Shown here piece by piece: positions 36,901 to 62,017 of a stretch of 64,000 nt of DNA. Every line of letters starts with the position of its first letter. Position 1 is the first letter of the stretch. Origin of the DNA: Pteria penguin. Taxonomy: Eukaryota; Mollusca; Bivalvia; Pterioida; Pteriidae. The position numbers and the translations under genes are program-made. The DNA lies in assembly GCA_035048485.1 (NCBI GenBank), contig CM068590.1, positions 18,402,774 through 18,466,773 on the forward strand, read 5' to 3'. Below the pieces are notes generated by a model that ran no database searches, was not told the DNA's origin, and saw only the letters and a list, made by a program, of their open reading frames with translations.

Positions 36901-39900
36901 TTGAGGTTTTGGGGGTTTTTGTAAATTTTGTATTTATAGGACCTTTTATGTGATGTTTTGTGGCATAGGCCTGTCCTACATCTTTATGTCAAGATGGCAA
37001 GAATATGAGGATTTTTTTTTTTAAATTATGGAAATCTATTCTTGTAATTTTTCACTTTGATTTTCTATTTTGATCAGTATATTCCTATAGAAAATTGATG
37101 AAAAGAAATGAATTGTCTACTTTATAAATTGCATATTGACATATTACCTCTCTTTGAAATAACTTCTGCTATGTAAATAAGAAATGTTAAAACATATATA
37201 CGTCATAAGTTTGTGCACCAGATTTGCATTTCGACAACTTATGTTTCTTCAGTGATGCTCCTGACCAAATGATTTGAATTCTAATAATAATTATGATAAT
37301 AATGTGTTGCACTGAACTGCTGTAGATTAATTTCATGATAGCAAATTTAAACATTAAACATAGTGCAATAACTCTTGTCAAATTAGGTCATGCAATAACT
37401 GTATTCCATATGGAAAAGAATTTGGAAAACTGTATGACCTACTTATAGCTCAAAAGTAGGTCATGGTGCACTAATCAAGATGATGTGTAAAATGCAGGTG
37501 TATTTCTGTGAGAGTAAGGATAAAACGGTCAAAATATATTACAATCGTGTCAAAACTGAAGGACAAAAAAAAAGATAAAATACATGTATCGAGATGTAGA
37601 TGATGAATACAGTGAATTTTCCTCACATTTCAGTTTTCGTACAAAACAAGGCTACAAGGGATATGTATTCCATTGAAACCTTCAAATGGATGCAGGCATC
37701 ACTAGATAAAGTATTCGAGAAGTCTAAATTAAAAATAAAAGGTATGTTTGATGTAGAAAAATCGATACAGTACATGAATGTTAATGTCATACAAACAAGG
37801 AAATAATCAAGAGAGATTTTTATAGGTAAGGTGTAATCGTTGTATGTGTGGAAGTTGTGTCGTGTTCTTCACTGTCTTAAATGGACAAAATTATCATAAT
37901 GCGGTAGGAAACAAAATTAAACAAATAAAGATACTGATAAGAGGGAAAACAGAAGACATCTAACAAAGCTGTATGACACAAATCACCAAGGTTGGTTGGT
38001 TGGTTGATTGGTGTTTTACGTCGCTTTCAACAATATTTCATTTATATCGTGACATGGAAGCAAATCACCAAGGACCTGCACACAAAACATGATAATAGTA
38101 GAATATACACGTAAAAACGATATTACAAAAATATTCGATTGTGCTGCGGTTACGATAACGACATAGGACGGTCAATTGAAGTAACAAACATCATTCACTT
38201 GGTGTGGTTAACTGGTCCACGGGCGCCCATCTTCCCACTCGCCGCAAAAGCAGCACAATCAAAGGACTGATACTGATAAGGAATAGAAATTAGACCGATA
38301 AGATTCTCCTTAAGAGGAATCAGTATAGAAGTGTAAGACCTTCATTCCAAGGTGTAATATTGATGTGCATGTAACCCAAGAAAATCGTACAATAGGATTC
38401 GCTCCCTGAACCTTAATTAAGAGGAATTCAAGAGTAATACATATAAGTGGTACTGACTATGAGGTCATAATAATGTTTCATTGTTCTTTATGTCATGTTT
38501 GCAGCGATATGTTTTACATGTTTTTAAGAATATGTTTTACTCCTCTCCGTATATTAGGACCACAGTTAGCGATGGCGAACCCCATTTACATGTATTTTTC
38601 TCTATTCTTATCGCAGGGGCAGTAACTGTTGCCAAAGGGAAGTTGCTGCCAGGTCTATGTACTAAGAACTTATTGTCAGACGTCAACTTGTATTTACTAC
38701 CCAAGATAGATTACGAATCGTACAATCCAGAAAAGTCAGGTAAATATTTTTATGTAAAACATGTATAGCAGGTCTGTAATGATATTCTGTAATAGGAGAG
38801 TGATTCAGTAGTCCCTCTCTATAGAGATCTGTAACATATAATTCATGTATATACAAATGTTGTGAATAGAAGTTTATCATGCACAATAAAAAAAAAAGCA
38901 ATATAGATTATCAAAATAATTTTTTGTTTTTGTATATCTTTGTGTTTCATTTTTTGTTTAAGTTGCTATTGATATTGTTTGTATGCCCCCGGATTGATAG
39001 ATGGGGGCATATTGTTTTTGTCCCGTCTGTCTGTTTGTCTGTCTGTTTTCAACTTTGACCTTGGTGATAACTTTTGAACCGTGAGGGATGGAGACTTCAT
39101 ATTTGACATGCTTACTCAACTAATGAAGCCCTTTCAAATGGCACCAAGGTCGATGACCTTTTGACCTAAGTAGTGACCTTCACGCTTAAACTAACTTTTC
39201 TTAAACTTTGGTGCCACCAGGTGGCATTAGTGTTTCAAAAACACAGCTTTTTTTTTTTTTTTCGAAACCTATTTTTGGATACTTTATCAAACCAAAGCAA
39301 GAAATCATTGATCTGATTTCCTGACTACAAAATACATGTATATATATGTGTTATAGCATCGTAACATTGACTTTTGTAGAACAAGTAATAATGGATTTGC
39401 CAGAGTATAAAGGTTATCCCAGCTTTGCTACCCTGATAGATGATTTACGACGACAGATTTATTCTTTGCCTCGTGATCATCTGGCACATGTGTCTCTTAC
39501 AGAGAAACACTGGTAAGCTTGCAATACATCTTTAAAATTGCTACTAAAAGTTCTAATTTATGAAATTCAGTACACAAATTTTGTATTGAAACATGATGTA
39601 TTGGGCTTAATGCACAACAAATTACATTTTGCTGGGATTTTCAAAATTGAATTTTGATGTCAAAGTAATATGACATAAATTTGAGTGACTATACATTATA
39701 TATTGCATGCATTTAAAGTAAAAAAAAAAACAGATCTCGGATATGAGACAGATTTATTTCTTACACATTTTCAGTACAACAAAGCCGGATGTGGCACATT
39801 GTATCAGGTGCTGGGCTCATGACTGAGAGGTCCTGGGTTCAATTCCTGCCATAAGCACACTGATGTAAAATGAGGTTCCATGTCATGGTAGGCATAGGAC

Positions 39901-40693
39901 TTAATAGATCTCTCACTGCTTTGGATGAGATCGTTGCAAAGGTATAAATTTCTAATATGCAATGCATCAGGCCGGTTACATCACCATATATGTGAAATAA
40001 TATTGGAGTGAGATTGAACAATAATCGATCAGCACAACATTTTTGATGCCCAATACGAGTATAAGGGCTAAGTTGAAAATTAAAAATAAAGCAAAGTTAC
40101 TTTGGTACATGATATATATTCTTGAAAAAGTTACAGCATCTTATGTCTATTTGTCCAGTAGGATGTTCCGTAGAACCAGAATTTGAATCATGCATGGATT
40201 TTATTTTCTTCATTCCAAGATTATTGCACTTATGTGATAACGGCTGATAGATGTGTAATGCATTAATTACCCTCATGGGTTACTTATCATGTTATTTAAT
40301 AAGTTGGTTGGTTCTTAAGTGTTTTGTGTCGCTTTCAACAGTTTTTTAATGGAAGCGGGAGGTAACCTCCTCAACGTAATGGTCCAGTCTGGGAATTGAA
40401 CATGGATCATTTGTGCTGCAAGACAAGCATTTAACCCACCACACCAGGCCTGTCTCTTTTGGGAATTGTATATGTTAAATGTGAAAAGTATTATGCAAAA
40501 TTCTATTGAAAACTACTAGATGGGAGTTATACAGTATAGGCATTACTTTAACATGTTGGCATTGGGTGTATATACATATTCATTTCTGAATAACTCTGAT
40601 AATTGCAATTTCAGGTTTAATTATGCATTTCGTACATGGGAAGCTGTGAAGAAGTCACAACTGATGGCAGAGTATAATCGGCTTTTACACTGA
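24883..40693 (+). CDS. SMG9: SMG9, nonsense-mediated mRNA decay factor (13 exons, 485 residues)
   Basis: Thirteen exons join with matching phases into a complete protein; vertebrate SMG9 is about 520 residues. Residues 1-168 are low-complexity: Arg/Gly-rich start, KTPIILAKPP (conserved SMG9 motif), Ser/Pro-rich exon 3, then an NCIKIIDENQNW segment. A G-fold domain follows, with P-loop GSQGVGKST (183-191), a G3-like FLDTQ ending at 243, and CHVILVVQDWFTD. The region FLQTAEMLKPS and the C-terminal TEKHWFNYAFRTWEAVKKS match the family. By family knowledge SMG9 binds SMG8 and together they restrain the kinase SMG1, which phosphorylates UPF1; it acts in the cytoplasm. The start ATG opens exon 1; the stop is TGA at 40691. 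Introns are filled with transposon remnants. A decoy acceptor precedes exon 7. Confidence 0.97.
25974..26054 (+). CDS. SMG9: SMG9 exon 2
   Basis: 27 codons, phase 0 to 0, residues 30-56. Acceptor GTAATGTTTTTCAG, donor CAG|GTACTC. It contains KTPIILAKPP, a short motif conserved in SMG9 N termini. Confidence 0.95.
26241..27760. mobile_element. Pogo/Tigger-like non-autonomous element (about 1.5 kb)
   Basis: The left end CAGTGGATTCCGTTTAGTCT is complementary to the right end with ...AGATAAAATGGAGTCCACTG, and ATCAGATAA motifs recur inside both ends. The right flank is TA; the left flank is AA, so the TA duplication is mutated or the end is slightly misplaced. I see no intact transposase. It sits in SMG9 intron 2. 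Confidence 0.6.
28068..28215 (+). repeat. Dispersed repeat family E (copy 1)
   Basis: GTGCTTTTATACACA and CAGAAAATCTG..CAAGTTTAGAACAAT and GTAACTAAAATACA occur in the same order at 59720-59870. No coding sequence; it is probably part of a retroelement. Confidence 0.6.
28364..28607 (+). CDS. SMG9: SMG9 exon 3
   Basis: 244 bp, residues 57-137, phase 0 to 1. Acceptor CTTTCTTTTTTTCAG, donor GACA|GTAGGT. Ser/Pro-rich, disordered, with DRPIVITRSR and a KQQQQR run. Confidence 0.92.
29233..29324 (+). CDS. SMG9: SMG9 exon 4
   Basis: 92 bp, residues 138-168, phase 1 to 0. Acceptor GATTTCAG, donor GAGAG|GTAGAT. NCIKIIDENQNW precedes the G domain as in other SMG9 proteins. Confidence 0.93.
29515..29615 (-). 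mobile_element. Family-A SINE fragment
   Basis: GAAGCAGTGAGGAATCTTTT and GGTATCGGTTTATACTGTCT match the middle of the SINE on the minus strand. Head and tail are missing. A family-D repeat fragment abuts it. Confidence 0.55.
29616..29695 (+). repeat. Dispersed repeat family D (fragment)
   Basis: GAAGACATCTGACAAAGCTG then AGGACATGCACACAAAAATGA; longer copies at 37945-38275 and 58045-58292, another fragment at 63480-63600. Confidence 0.6.
30191..30303 (+). CDS. SMG9: SMG9 exon 5 (P-loop)
   Basis: 113 bp, residues 169-205, phase 0 to 2. Acceptor TTTTATTTTCCAG, donor AGAG|GTTTGT. It encodes the nucleotide-binding loop GSQGVGKST. Confidence 0.96.
30889..31000 (+). CDS. SMG9: SMG9 exon 6
   Basis: 112 bp, residues 206-243, phase 2 to 0. 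Acceptor ATGATTTCAG, donor CAG|GTGAAC. QTTGIDMFLSTERLIFLDTQ covers the switch and Walker-B-like region. Confidence 0.96.
31184..31290 (+). repeat. Dispersed repeat family C fragment
   Basis: GACGGGTGTGACTGGTCAGC then GGGGATGCTTACTCCTCC and ATCTGATCCCACCTCTG match the 7670 copy. Confidence 0.5.
31425..31765 (+). repeat. Dispersed repeat family F (copy 1)
   Basis: GATTGGGGGCATATTGTTTTTG, then (CTGT)n-like CTGTCTGTCTGTTTG, TTTGACATGCTTACTCAACC and a GACCTTTGACCT block. The second copy is at 38983-39320. It lies in SMG9 intron 6. Confidence 0.65.
31795..31918 (+). mobile_element. Partial family-A SINE directly upstream of a full copy
   Basis: tRNA-like GGACTGAGAGGTTCTGGG, then CCTTCAAATGAGACAGTAG. 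It lacks the 3' half and abuts the copy at 31922. Confidence 0.45.
31922..32168 (+). mobile_element. tRNA-derived SINE, family A
   Basis: Head TGGCCTAGTGGATAAAGTGC with B-box GGGTTCGACTCC, body GATCCCTCACTGCTTCGGGT and 3' part ACGTGAAATAATCGTGG. In SMG9 intron 6. Confidence 0.85.
32324..32473 (+). repeat. 75-bp tandem duplication spanning intron end and exon 7 start of SMG9
   Basis: Two near-identical 75-bp units (about 32324-32398 and 32399-32473), each with TGATTATTTATTACAG| followed by GCTGTGTTAAGCCCCTCTG. The first unit differs at the 3' end (AAATTAATCAGT versus AAACTGATCAGA). Using the upstream acceptor keeps frame for 18 codons and then meets TAA at 32414-32416. Confidence 0.95.
32435..32530 (+). 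CDS. SMG9: SMG9 exon 7
   Basis: 32 codons, phase 0, residues 244-275. Acceptor TTATTTATTACAG, donor CAG|GTATAT. The same acceptor plus the first 36 bp of the exon also occurs 75 bp upstream (exon-like start at 32360); only the downstream copy stays open. Confidence 0.95.
33202..33287 (+). CDS. SMG9: SMG9 exon 8
   Basis: 86 bp, residues 276-303, phase 0 to 2. Acceptor TATTTTTTAG, donor TTCG|GTATGT. CHVILVVQDWFTD is strongly SMG9-like. Confidence 0.96.
33740..34685. mobile_element. Pogo/Tigger-like element with TA target duplication (946 bp)
   Basis: Termini CAGTCAAACTTCGATATCTC and, at the right, the complement GAGATAAGGAGGTTTGACTG; both flanks are TA. Sub-terminal GATATCTCGAA repeats occur several times. 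These features fit the pogo branch of Tc1/mariner transposons. No transposase frame survives. SMG9 intron 8. Confidence 0.8.
34837..36009. mobile_element. hAT-like non-autonomous element with 8-bp target duplication (1173 bp)
   Basis: Both flanks carry ATCACCAG (34829-34836 and 36010-36017). Ends are TAGTGATGAAC and, in complement, TAGTGTTGTAC, matching the hAT terminal pattern. Sub-terminal TAATCGATTGTCG-type motifs are present near both ends. The 77-residue open frame inside is not a transposase. SMG9 intron 8. Confidence 0.85.
36277..36380 (+). CDS. SMG9: SMG9 exon 9
   Basis: 104 bp, residues 304-338, phase 2 to 1. The acceptor has a 14-T tract then CAG; the donor is CTAG|GTACTA. FLQTAEMLKPS then a Ser-rich loop. 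Confidence 0.95.
37634..37741 (+). CDS. SMG9: SMG9 exon 10
   Basis: 108 bp, residues 339-374, phase 1 to 1. Acceptor CCTCACATTTCAG, donor AAAG|GTATGT. VFVQNKATRD aligns with the family's VFLQNKA element. Confidence 0.95.
37945..38275 (+). repeat. Dispersed repeat family D (copy with SINE inserted)
   Basis: AGAAGACATCTAACAAAGC ... CAATTGAAGTAACAAACATC ... CGGGCGCCCATCTTCCC follows the copy at 58045-58292 almost base for base except for 82 extra bases, which are a SINE fragment plus its duplicated target. Confidence 0.8.
37992..38060 (-). mobile_element. 5'-truncated family-B SINE with 13-bp target duplication
   Basis: 69 bp of the SINE 3' end (tail TTGGTTGGTTGG, then GTTTTACGTCGCTTTCAACA) flanked by CAAATCACCAAGG at 37979-37991 and 38061-38073. 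Direct evidence of target-primed insertion. Confidence 0.92.
38617..38739 (+). CDS. SMG9: SMG9 exon 11
   Basis: 123 bp, residues 375-415, phase 1 to 1. Acceptor CTATTCTTATCGCAG, donor TCAG|GTAAAT. LLSDVNLYLLPKID corresponds to the conserved EVNLFLVP region. Confidence 0.94.
38983..39320 (+). repeat. Dispersed repeat family F (copy 2)
   Basis: GATGGGGGCATATTGTTTTTG, CTGTCTGTTTGTCTGTCTG, CATATTTGACATGCTTACTC and ACCAAGGTCGATGACCTTTTGACC. Lies in SMG9 intron 11. Confidence 0.65.
39380..39512 (+). CDS. SMG9: SMG9 exon 12
   Basis: 133 bp, residues 416-459, phase 1 to 2. Acceptor GACTTTTGTAG, donor ACTG|GTAAGC. YKGYPSFATLIDDLRRQI and the start of TEKHW. Confidence 0.95.
39595..39720. mobile_element. 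MITE-like repeat (copy 2 of the 3650 family)
   Basis: ACATTTTGCTGGGATTTTCA, TTTTGATGTCAAAGTAATATG and GACATAAATTTGAGTGAC match the 3650 element with several changes. Confidence 0.45.
39783..40030 (+). mobile_element. tRNA-derived SINE, family A (diverged)
   Basis: Head AGCCGGATGTGGCACATTG with GGGTTCAATTCC in the B-box position, TCTCACTGCTTTGGATG and ATATGTGAAATAATATTGG. In SMG9 intron 12. Confidence 0.75.
40303..40456 (-). mobile_element. tRNA-derived SINE, family B, minus orientation
   Basis: GTTGGTTGGTTC, GTTTTGTGTCGCTTTCAACA, GGGAGGTAACCTCCTCAACG and a tRNA-like end CCCACCACACCAGGCCTG. In SMG9 intron 12. Confidence 0.75.
40615..40693 (+). CDS. SMG9: SMG9 exon 13 (stop)
   Basis: 79 bp, residues 460-485 and TGA. 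Acceptor AATTGCAATTTCAG. It ends AEYNRLL-His, close to the family's AEYSRLL C terminus. ATTAAA at 41048-41053 is a possible poly(A) signal. Confidence 0.95.
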
Positions 40694-42590
40694 GGCTGCA
40701 ATCTGCTGCAAAAAAATTATTTTCTGCCGCAGGCAAGCGAGAAAAACTTCTGAGGCAACACAGTCAAAAAGAAAGGGTTAGGCCACAATTTACACAAGGA
40801 AAATATTAGAATCTGTGTAATTCCACCATGATATGGATGGAAACATGTGGCTTTTGCCAGGTAAATTTTCATTTATTGTACAAGCAAGGTGTGTCACCCA
40901 AGGGAAGAAAACTCGCTGATCATTTAGACCTGCTGGAAAGTCATCCTTTTCCTCAGATGGAAAGTAATGTGAACGGAGATATTGGAATGAAATGCAGAAT
41001 AGAAATCAATATGTTGTACTGCTATGTGGGAGAAAGGAAGCAAGAACATTAAAGTAAGATCAGAAAACTAGATGTCGTCCCAGAAGAGCAATAAGTAAAA
41101 TTAATTTGACATGTAAAACAAGACTATGAGAACATGCCATAGTGAGAAGAAAAAGAAAGATGATCAAATTTAGAAAGCAGTGGCTTTATGAAGTTGATGG
41201 TACAAGTGTATGTTGACCGTCAGAATAATTTATACCAAAATGGAGACCATTGGAAGATGCTCTTACAAAACCATAGAAACATGCAGTAATGTGATTTACA
41301 GAGACTACAGTGATGTGAAAAATGCTTCGGAGCATTTATGGAGACCTTGTGAACATTTTGCCACGTGATTTAAGAGCAGTCAGAGGAACATTATGAGATG
41401 CACAGATAGCACCAGAAAATAGCATTAAGAGATTTATAGACCATGTTTTCTATGAGATATGGTTATCAGGACAAGCTGCTACTAGATGTTACAACAATTA
41501 ACTGACTACTAAATGCCCAACATTAGATTTGTTGGCGCAGTTTAACATTGTGACACGGTAATGAAATGGCTAATTGAGCTGTAGTTTCATTGTGATGTCA
41601 CTATGAAGACGTATGTGAGTAGGTGTGGTTTAAATAGACAGTGATCTCTCAGTTATACAGAAAACAGCTTCAGAGGAATCATATGTATAAACAGAGACAA
41701 GCATGATTTTTACCGTATACATGTACCAGTATATTATTGTGAACTATTTAGAAAAACTTAATTAGCTTTTGTGAAAACTTTGTAATGACGTTGTGTGTGT
41801 GTGTGTAGTGGGGAGGGCAGGGGGAGGGGTTTGTTTACTGGAATGAGGTTGTCTGCCTTTCTGTAATTTTTGCACACTTTTTTTCCATATCCATGAAGTT
41901 GCTGGACTTGTATACATCTTGACTTCCGACAACTACCGACAGACTTTAACATTTGTTATGGTTGACATCTTTAAGCTGGAGTAACAGCAGCTCAACTTCA
42001 AATGCTGCTTGCAGGGTGATTAGTCCAGTTGACAGATCTAATTATGATTGAGAAAGAAAAACCCTAGATATCTTCGTCAATTATATGTAAAAAATGTCCA
42101 CTAGCTAAGTGTATTGTTTTACCTTTTATCAAAACTTGCGTGTATTCTACCACTTATTTCTTGAATACACTAGAGAAGAGATGTAATGGATGGCCCAAAA
42201 GATTGTGAACAACAAACTGCCCTAATAGCTGTTAATAGATGTTTTACCAACTAGACACGGTATAAAGACCTTCATGGCAAATATGCTTCTTTTTGCTGTG
42301 ATTTTCATTATGAAGTTAATGCTTGCCTTGTGATGTCACAGTACAATGATGCCAATATTACGGCAGAACAACTCCAGTCTGCCATATATTGAGGTATTAA
42401 ATTTACCAGAAAAAGGTATATTATCCCCCTCCCTTTGAAATTAAGGACTATTAACAATCATAAGGGTTTTAGAAATTAGAATACTGCAAGGGGCAGTTGT
42501 CTACATGCAGAGTCTTTTTCATCATAATATAACTTGATTAAAAAGCTGACTTTTCAAAGAGTTAATCAAATCTTAACAAAACTAGAGCTG
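40694..42590. other. SMG9 3' flank and intergenic sequence
   Basis: Presumably starts with the SMG9 3' untranslated region (possible signal ATTAAA at 41048). A TG run lies at 41791-41806 and a MITE-like fragment near 42280-42400 (CTTCTTTTTGCTGTGATTTTC, GTGATGTCACAG). No exon recognised. Confidence 0.5.
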
Positions 42591-42594
42591 TCTG

Positions 42595-43274
42595 TAGAGT
42601 AGGACTTATACCCCCTGCCCCAGCTTATAGTCAAACGTGGAGGTCAAGGTCACAGGGTGAAAAATGTTGGTGCCAACAAAAAAGGTTTTTGATTGATTGA
42701 TTTTTGTTTAACGTCATACCACGAATATTTCACATATATGGTGACAGCATCTGCCTGATGCGGGGCATACAGATTTTGACCTTTGCAACAGACCCACCTG
42801 AAGCAGTGAGGGATCTTTAACATGCCATGCATACCACGACATGGGACCTTGGTTTTTACTGTCTCATCTGAAAGACAGAACACCGGCATGACCAGAGCGA
42901 GACTCAAACCGATAAGGAGGCGAGCGCAATACCATTAGGCTACGCCGGCCTTCAACAGAAAGGTCTTGCCACGAGGAATACACATGTAATATGAAAGCCC
43001 CATCTCATCTGGTTCAAAAGTCATGGCTAAGGTTAAACTTTTCTAAAAGTAGGTCAAATGTGGAGGTCAAGATCACTGTGTGAAAATTGTTGGTGCCGAC
43101 AGAAAGGTCTTGCTACAGGGAATGCACATGTGTAATATAAAAGCCCAATCTCTTACGGTTCAAAAATTATGGCCAAGACTAAGTTTTTCTAGACAGACAG
43201 ATTCCTATATACACCCAAACAAGTTTCAAAGCCCTATCCTTCTTGGTTCAAATTTTGTAGCTAATGTTAAAGAT

Positions 43275-43308
<34 letters not shown>

Positions 43309-43975
43309 AGATCAGAGATCATGGTCTTAAATGAAGTGGTGTTCCACAAGGTATCCATGTGTGAAATTTCAAAGCTCTAGCCCTCTTGGTTCCAAAGTTA
43401 TAGCCAAGGTTGAAGTTTCTGAAAAGTAGGTCAAACTGCAAGGTCAAAAGTCTTGATCCCAAAGGAAATGGCCTTTCACAATCTATGTGTAAAGTTTCAA
43501 ATCCTTATCTCTTTTGGTTCAAAAGTTATAGCTAAGTTTAGGTTTTGAAAAGTAGGTCAAAATCTAAGTTCAAGGTTAGAAGGTCATAGATCATGATCCA
43601 TAATAAAAGGGTCTTCCACAAGGTATCCATGTGTGAAATTTCAAAGCCAAACCTCTCTTGGTTCAAAAGTTGTAGCCAAGGTTAAAGTTTTTGAAAAAAA
43701 GATAAAACTTTAAGGTCAAGTTCAAAGGTCATGGTCCCAAATAAAAAGGCCTTAAACAAAGTATTTATGTGTGAAGTGTTTCAAAGCCCTACACCTCTTT
43801 GTTCCAAACCTATAGCCAAAGTAAAATTGTCTGAAAAGTATGTCAAACTCCTAGGTCAAGGTCACAAAGTCAAACGTTATATTCCAAATGAAAGCTCCTT
43901 CCACAATGAATCCATGTGTGAAGTTTCAAGGCTCTATCTCTCTTGGTTCAAAAGTTATAGTCTATGGACGCCGAC
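42595..43975. repeat. Tandem array of about 140-bp CTTGACC/AGGTCA-type units, with a SINE inserted
   Basis: Repeated blocks of AAGTAGGTCAAACT, AAGGTCAAGGTCAC, CCATGTGTGAAATTTCAAAGC and TCTTGGTTCAAAAGTTATAG recur about every 135-145 bp, roughly nine units. They drift in sequence and the frame is not maintained, so the 123-residue frame at 43731-44102 is not a gene. Confidence 0.85.
42691..42952 (-). mobile_element. tRNA-derived SINE, family A, minus orientation
   Basis: Tail GATTGATTGATT, GTTTAACGTCATACCACG, TATTTCACATATATGGTGAC, GAAGCAGTGAGGGATC and a head complement ending TAGGCTACGCCGGCCTT. It sits inside the 140-bp array. Confidence 0.85.
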
Positions 43976-44324
43976 AACGATGACGTCCCGGCGAGCTAAA
44001 AAGGGGGGGAAAAAGATTGAAACACAGACTAAAGAGGTTCATAACTTTTTATTTCTGTGTTGTAATATGACTGGAATATTTTTGAGTGATGAGAATGATT
44101 AAAATCCACAAAAGGCTGACAAATCAGATTTCATTCAGTTTAGATGAACCCAGGAAGCGTGAATCAGGTTCACAATGAATTTGACTAACAATGTGGAGAA
44201 AACTGTTTGAACATTTCTCATGTATATATTATAGTTTGTTGTTATGATGTGTCTTTTTCCAAATTGGCTCACAGTGCAGGAGGTCAGGTCTCGTCTCGTG
44301 CTTGGGTCTGACATACCTGGCTAG

Positions 44325-44437
44325 GTTTATACTGTCTCTTCCAACAGTCAGGACACCGATTCACCCACAACGGGAGTCGAACCCAGGACCTCTCAGTCAC
44401 AAGATGAGCACTTCATTCACGGAGTCACATCGGCTTT
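44325..44437 (-). mobile_element. Family-A SINE, 5' half only
   Basis: TACTGTCTCTTCCAAC, GGGAGTCGAACCCAGGACC (complement of the B-box) and GTCACATCGGCTTT. The 3' part is absent. Confidence 0.65.
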
Positions 44438-45170
44438 AATATAATCATAATAATAATGTAATAATAATATATGATAATATTTTATAGTTTTATAATGTAA
44501 TAATAATGCTATAGTCATATAATATAATAATAAATAATAACGTTATAATCATATAATAGTAACAATGGTGTAGAGATAAAAAAATACTTCTACATAGGCT
44601 TAAAATTACATGATAACATATGAATCAAAATATAAACAATAGATAATATTGATAAGCGATATGAATCACTATTAAGATGCATATCTAAAGACATAAATTT
44701 CACTTTGGGGAAATGATTGAACTTTTACTTATAAAACACTGTTAATATACAACTTTGTTTCTTATTTTTCACTTAAACTCATATTCACAATGTGTATCAT
44801 TAATAGATAGTTTCACCAAGTTTGAATTTATTGGATTTACATCCCATGATTGGTCATATTTGGGGTCAAACAGGAGATTTTTTTTTCATAGTACTACCCA
44901 TTTTAAAACCTTTGTTTGAAGAGGGTTTACATAATTTTGCACCAAATCTAACAGTTTCGAAATAAATTATATTTTAATATTTATTGGTTTGTAAAACATT
45001 TATATTTTCAAAGATGATTTAAAAGAAATTTAGTTTGCATTTTTGTTGATTAAAGCACAAAAATTCATAATTTGACCCACAATGGGTGATAAGTCCTGTG
45101 AAGTTCGCACACTGAAAAAAATTACAAATAAAGGAAGATAACCAGTTGTGGAGAAGGACGATAGAGCTAT
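44438..45170. other. AT-rich intergenic stretch
   Basis: Contains runs of ATAATAAT around 44438-44580. No gene or element recognised. Confidence 0.6.
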
Positions 45171-45179
45171 AAACTCTAT

Positions 45180-46090
45180 TGTGTACATGTTTCTAGTTAT
45201 ACCCCCGCAAACGAGGTTAAGAGGGTATATAGAAATTAACCAGTCTGTCCAATTACATGTAAATTGCTCTGAAAGCAGATTTTTCTTACAGAATAAGCTA
45301 AAGGTCTTCATATTTCACACACACATTCATCGTAACAAGTACTACATTTCGATGTCAGGAGAATTGATCTAGGGATCTTGATCTTTTTTCTTGTATTAAT
45401 AATTTGGCTGATAAATTCTGCAAGCAGATTTCTCTTACAGTATAAATGATAGAGCTTTCATATTTCACAAATTCATCATAACAAGTACTACATTTTGACA
45501 CCAAGACATTTGACCGGATGACCTTGGACTATGGCCTTGTAATAATATTTTAGTTAAGTTTTATAAGTAGATTTCTCTTACAGTATAAGCTATAGGTCTT
45601 CATATTTCATACACACACACAATTTCACCATAACAAAGTACTACATTTCGATATTAAGACATTAGACCTAGTGCCCTCTAACGTTTGTATTAACAATTTG
45701 GTTAATATGTTCTGGTAAGTAGATTTCTCTTACAGATTAAAAGATAGGGGTTTCATATTTCACACATTCATCATAAAAAATATTATATTTTGAAATAAAG
45801 ACATTTGATCTAGTGACCTTCATCTTTTTTCTTGTATTGATAGTTTGGTTAATAAGTTCTGAAAGCAGATTTTTCTTACAGTATAAATGATAGGGCTTTT
45901 ATATTTCACACATTCACCATAACAAGTACAGCAGTTTGATCCCAAAACATTTGACGTAGTGATCTTGAACTTTAATCTTATAATAATAATTTGGTTAAGA
46001 AGGACTTCGATATCGTTTCATTGATAATGCCTCTTGAACAGTAAGGGTAAGGGTTTCAATATACAGTACAAATGTATATCATGACCTTGA
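45180..46090. repeat. Tandem repeat of about 150-bp units (five copies, diverged)
   Basis: Each unit holds GCAGATTTCTCTTACAGTATAA, TCATATTTCACACATTCATC, AACAAGTACTACATTTCGA and CTTGTATTAATAATTTGG. Starts near 45276, 45422, 45568, 45718 and 45865. It begins with ATACCCCCGCAAACGAGG, an end motif like that of family F. Confidence 0.8.
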
Positions 46091-46573
46091 CATGAACTCA
46101 TTGTTTGTTTGAGTACTCCCTTCCCCCTCCACAGTCATTATTGGTAATTAATCAATACCCTCTCTCCCGAATTTAATTTATTTAGTAAAATGTATTTATA
46201 GATAAGCAAAAAATTACAGTTCTACATTAAATCAAATTTGCTGATATTGCATGCAGAGGTACCAGGAAATACCGGGATTCGGCATTTCATTCATATCCTG
46301 TTCTTAAGAACAAATATAATAAAAATATCTGATCAATCCTTATTTTTGAGTTTGATGTTTCATACTAAAGCACACATTATCATTAAATGCATTCTCATTA
46401 ATATAAAAGTAATTGCTAAGGTATCAAGAAGTCAGACAGAAATATCCAAAAATACAAAACGTACTGTGAAAAGAGGTCAATCACAGAAACCTGTAGAAGA
46501 CAGCGGTGGGATGAGGTGACATGGAGGAGTAAGCATCTCGAATGAAATTAATAAAATTCGAAGATGACATTAT

Positions 46574-46579
46574 TTTATT
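46574..46579 (-). promoter_or_regulatory. Candidate poly(A) signal AATAAA of the receptor gene
   Basis: AATAAA on the minus strand about 70 bp after the stop codon at 46649. Confidence 0.5.
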
Positions 46580-46648
46580 CAGTCGGTATACCTGACAGTC
46601 TGTTTACCCGACTGACAACAAATAAAGATACAGAGTACTACTTCATTC

Positions 46649-62017
<15,369 letters not shown>

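Noticed and set aside
43731..44102. 123-residue open frame as a gene
   Set aside because: Lies wholly in the 140-bp tandem array; not conserved between units.
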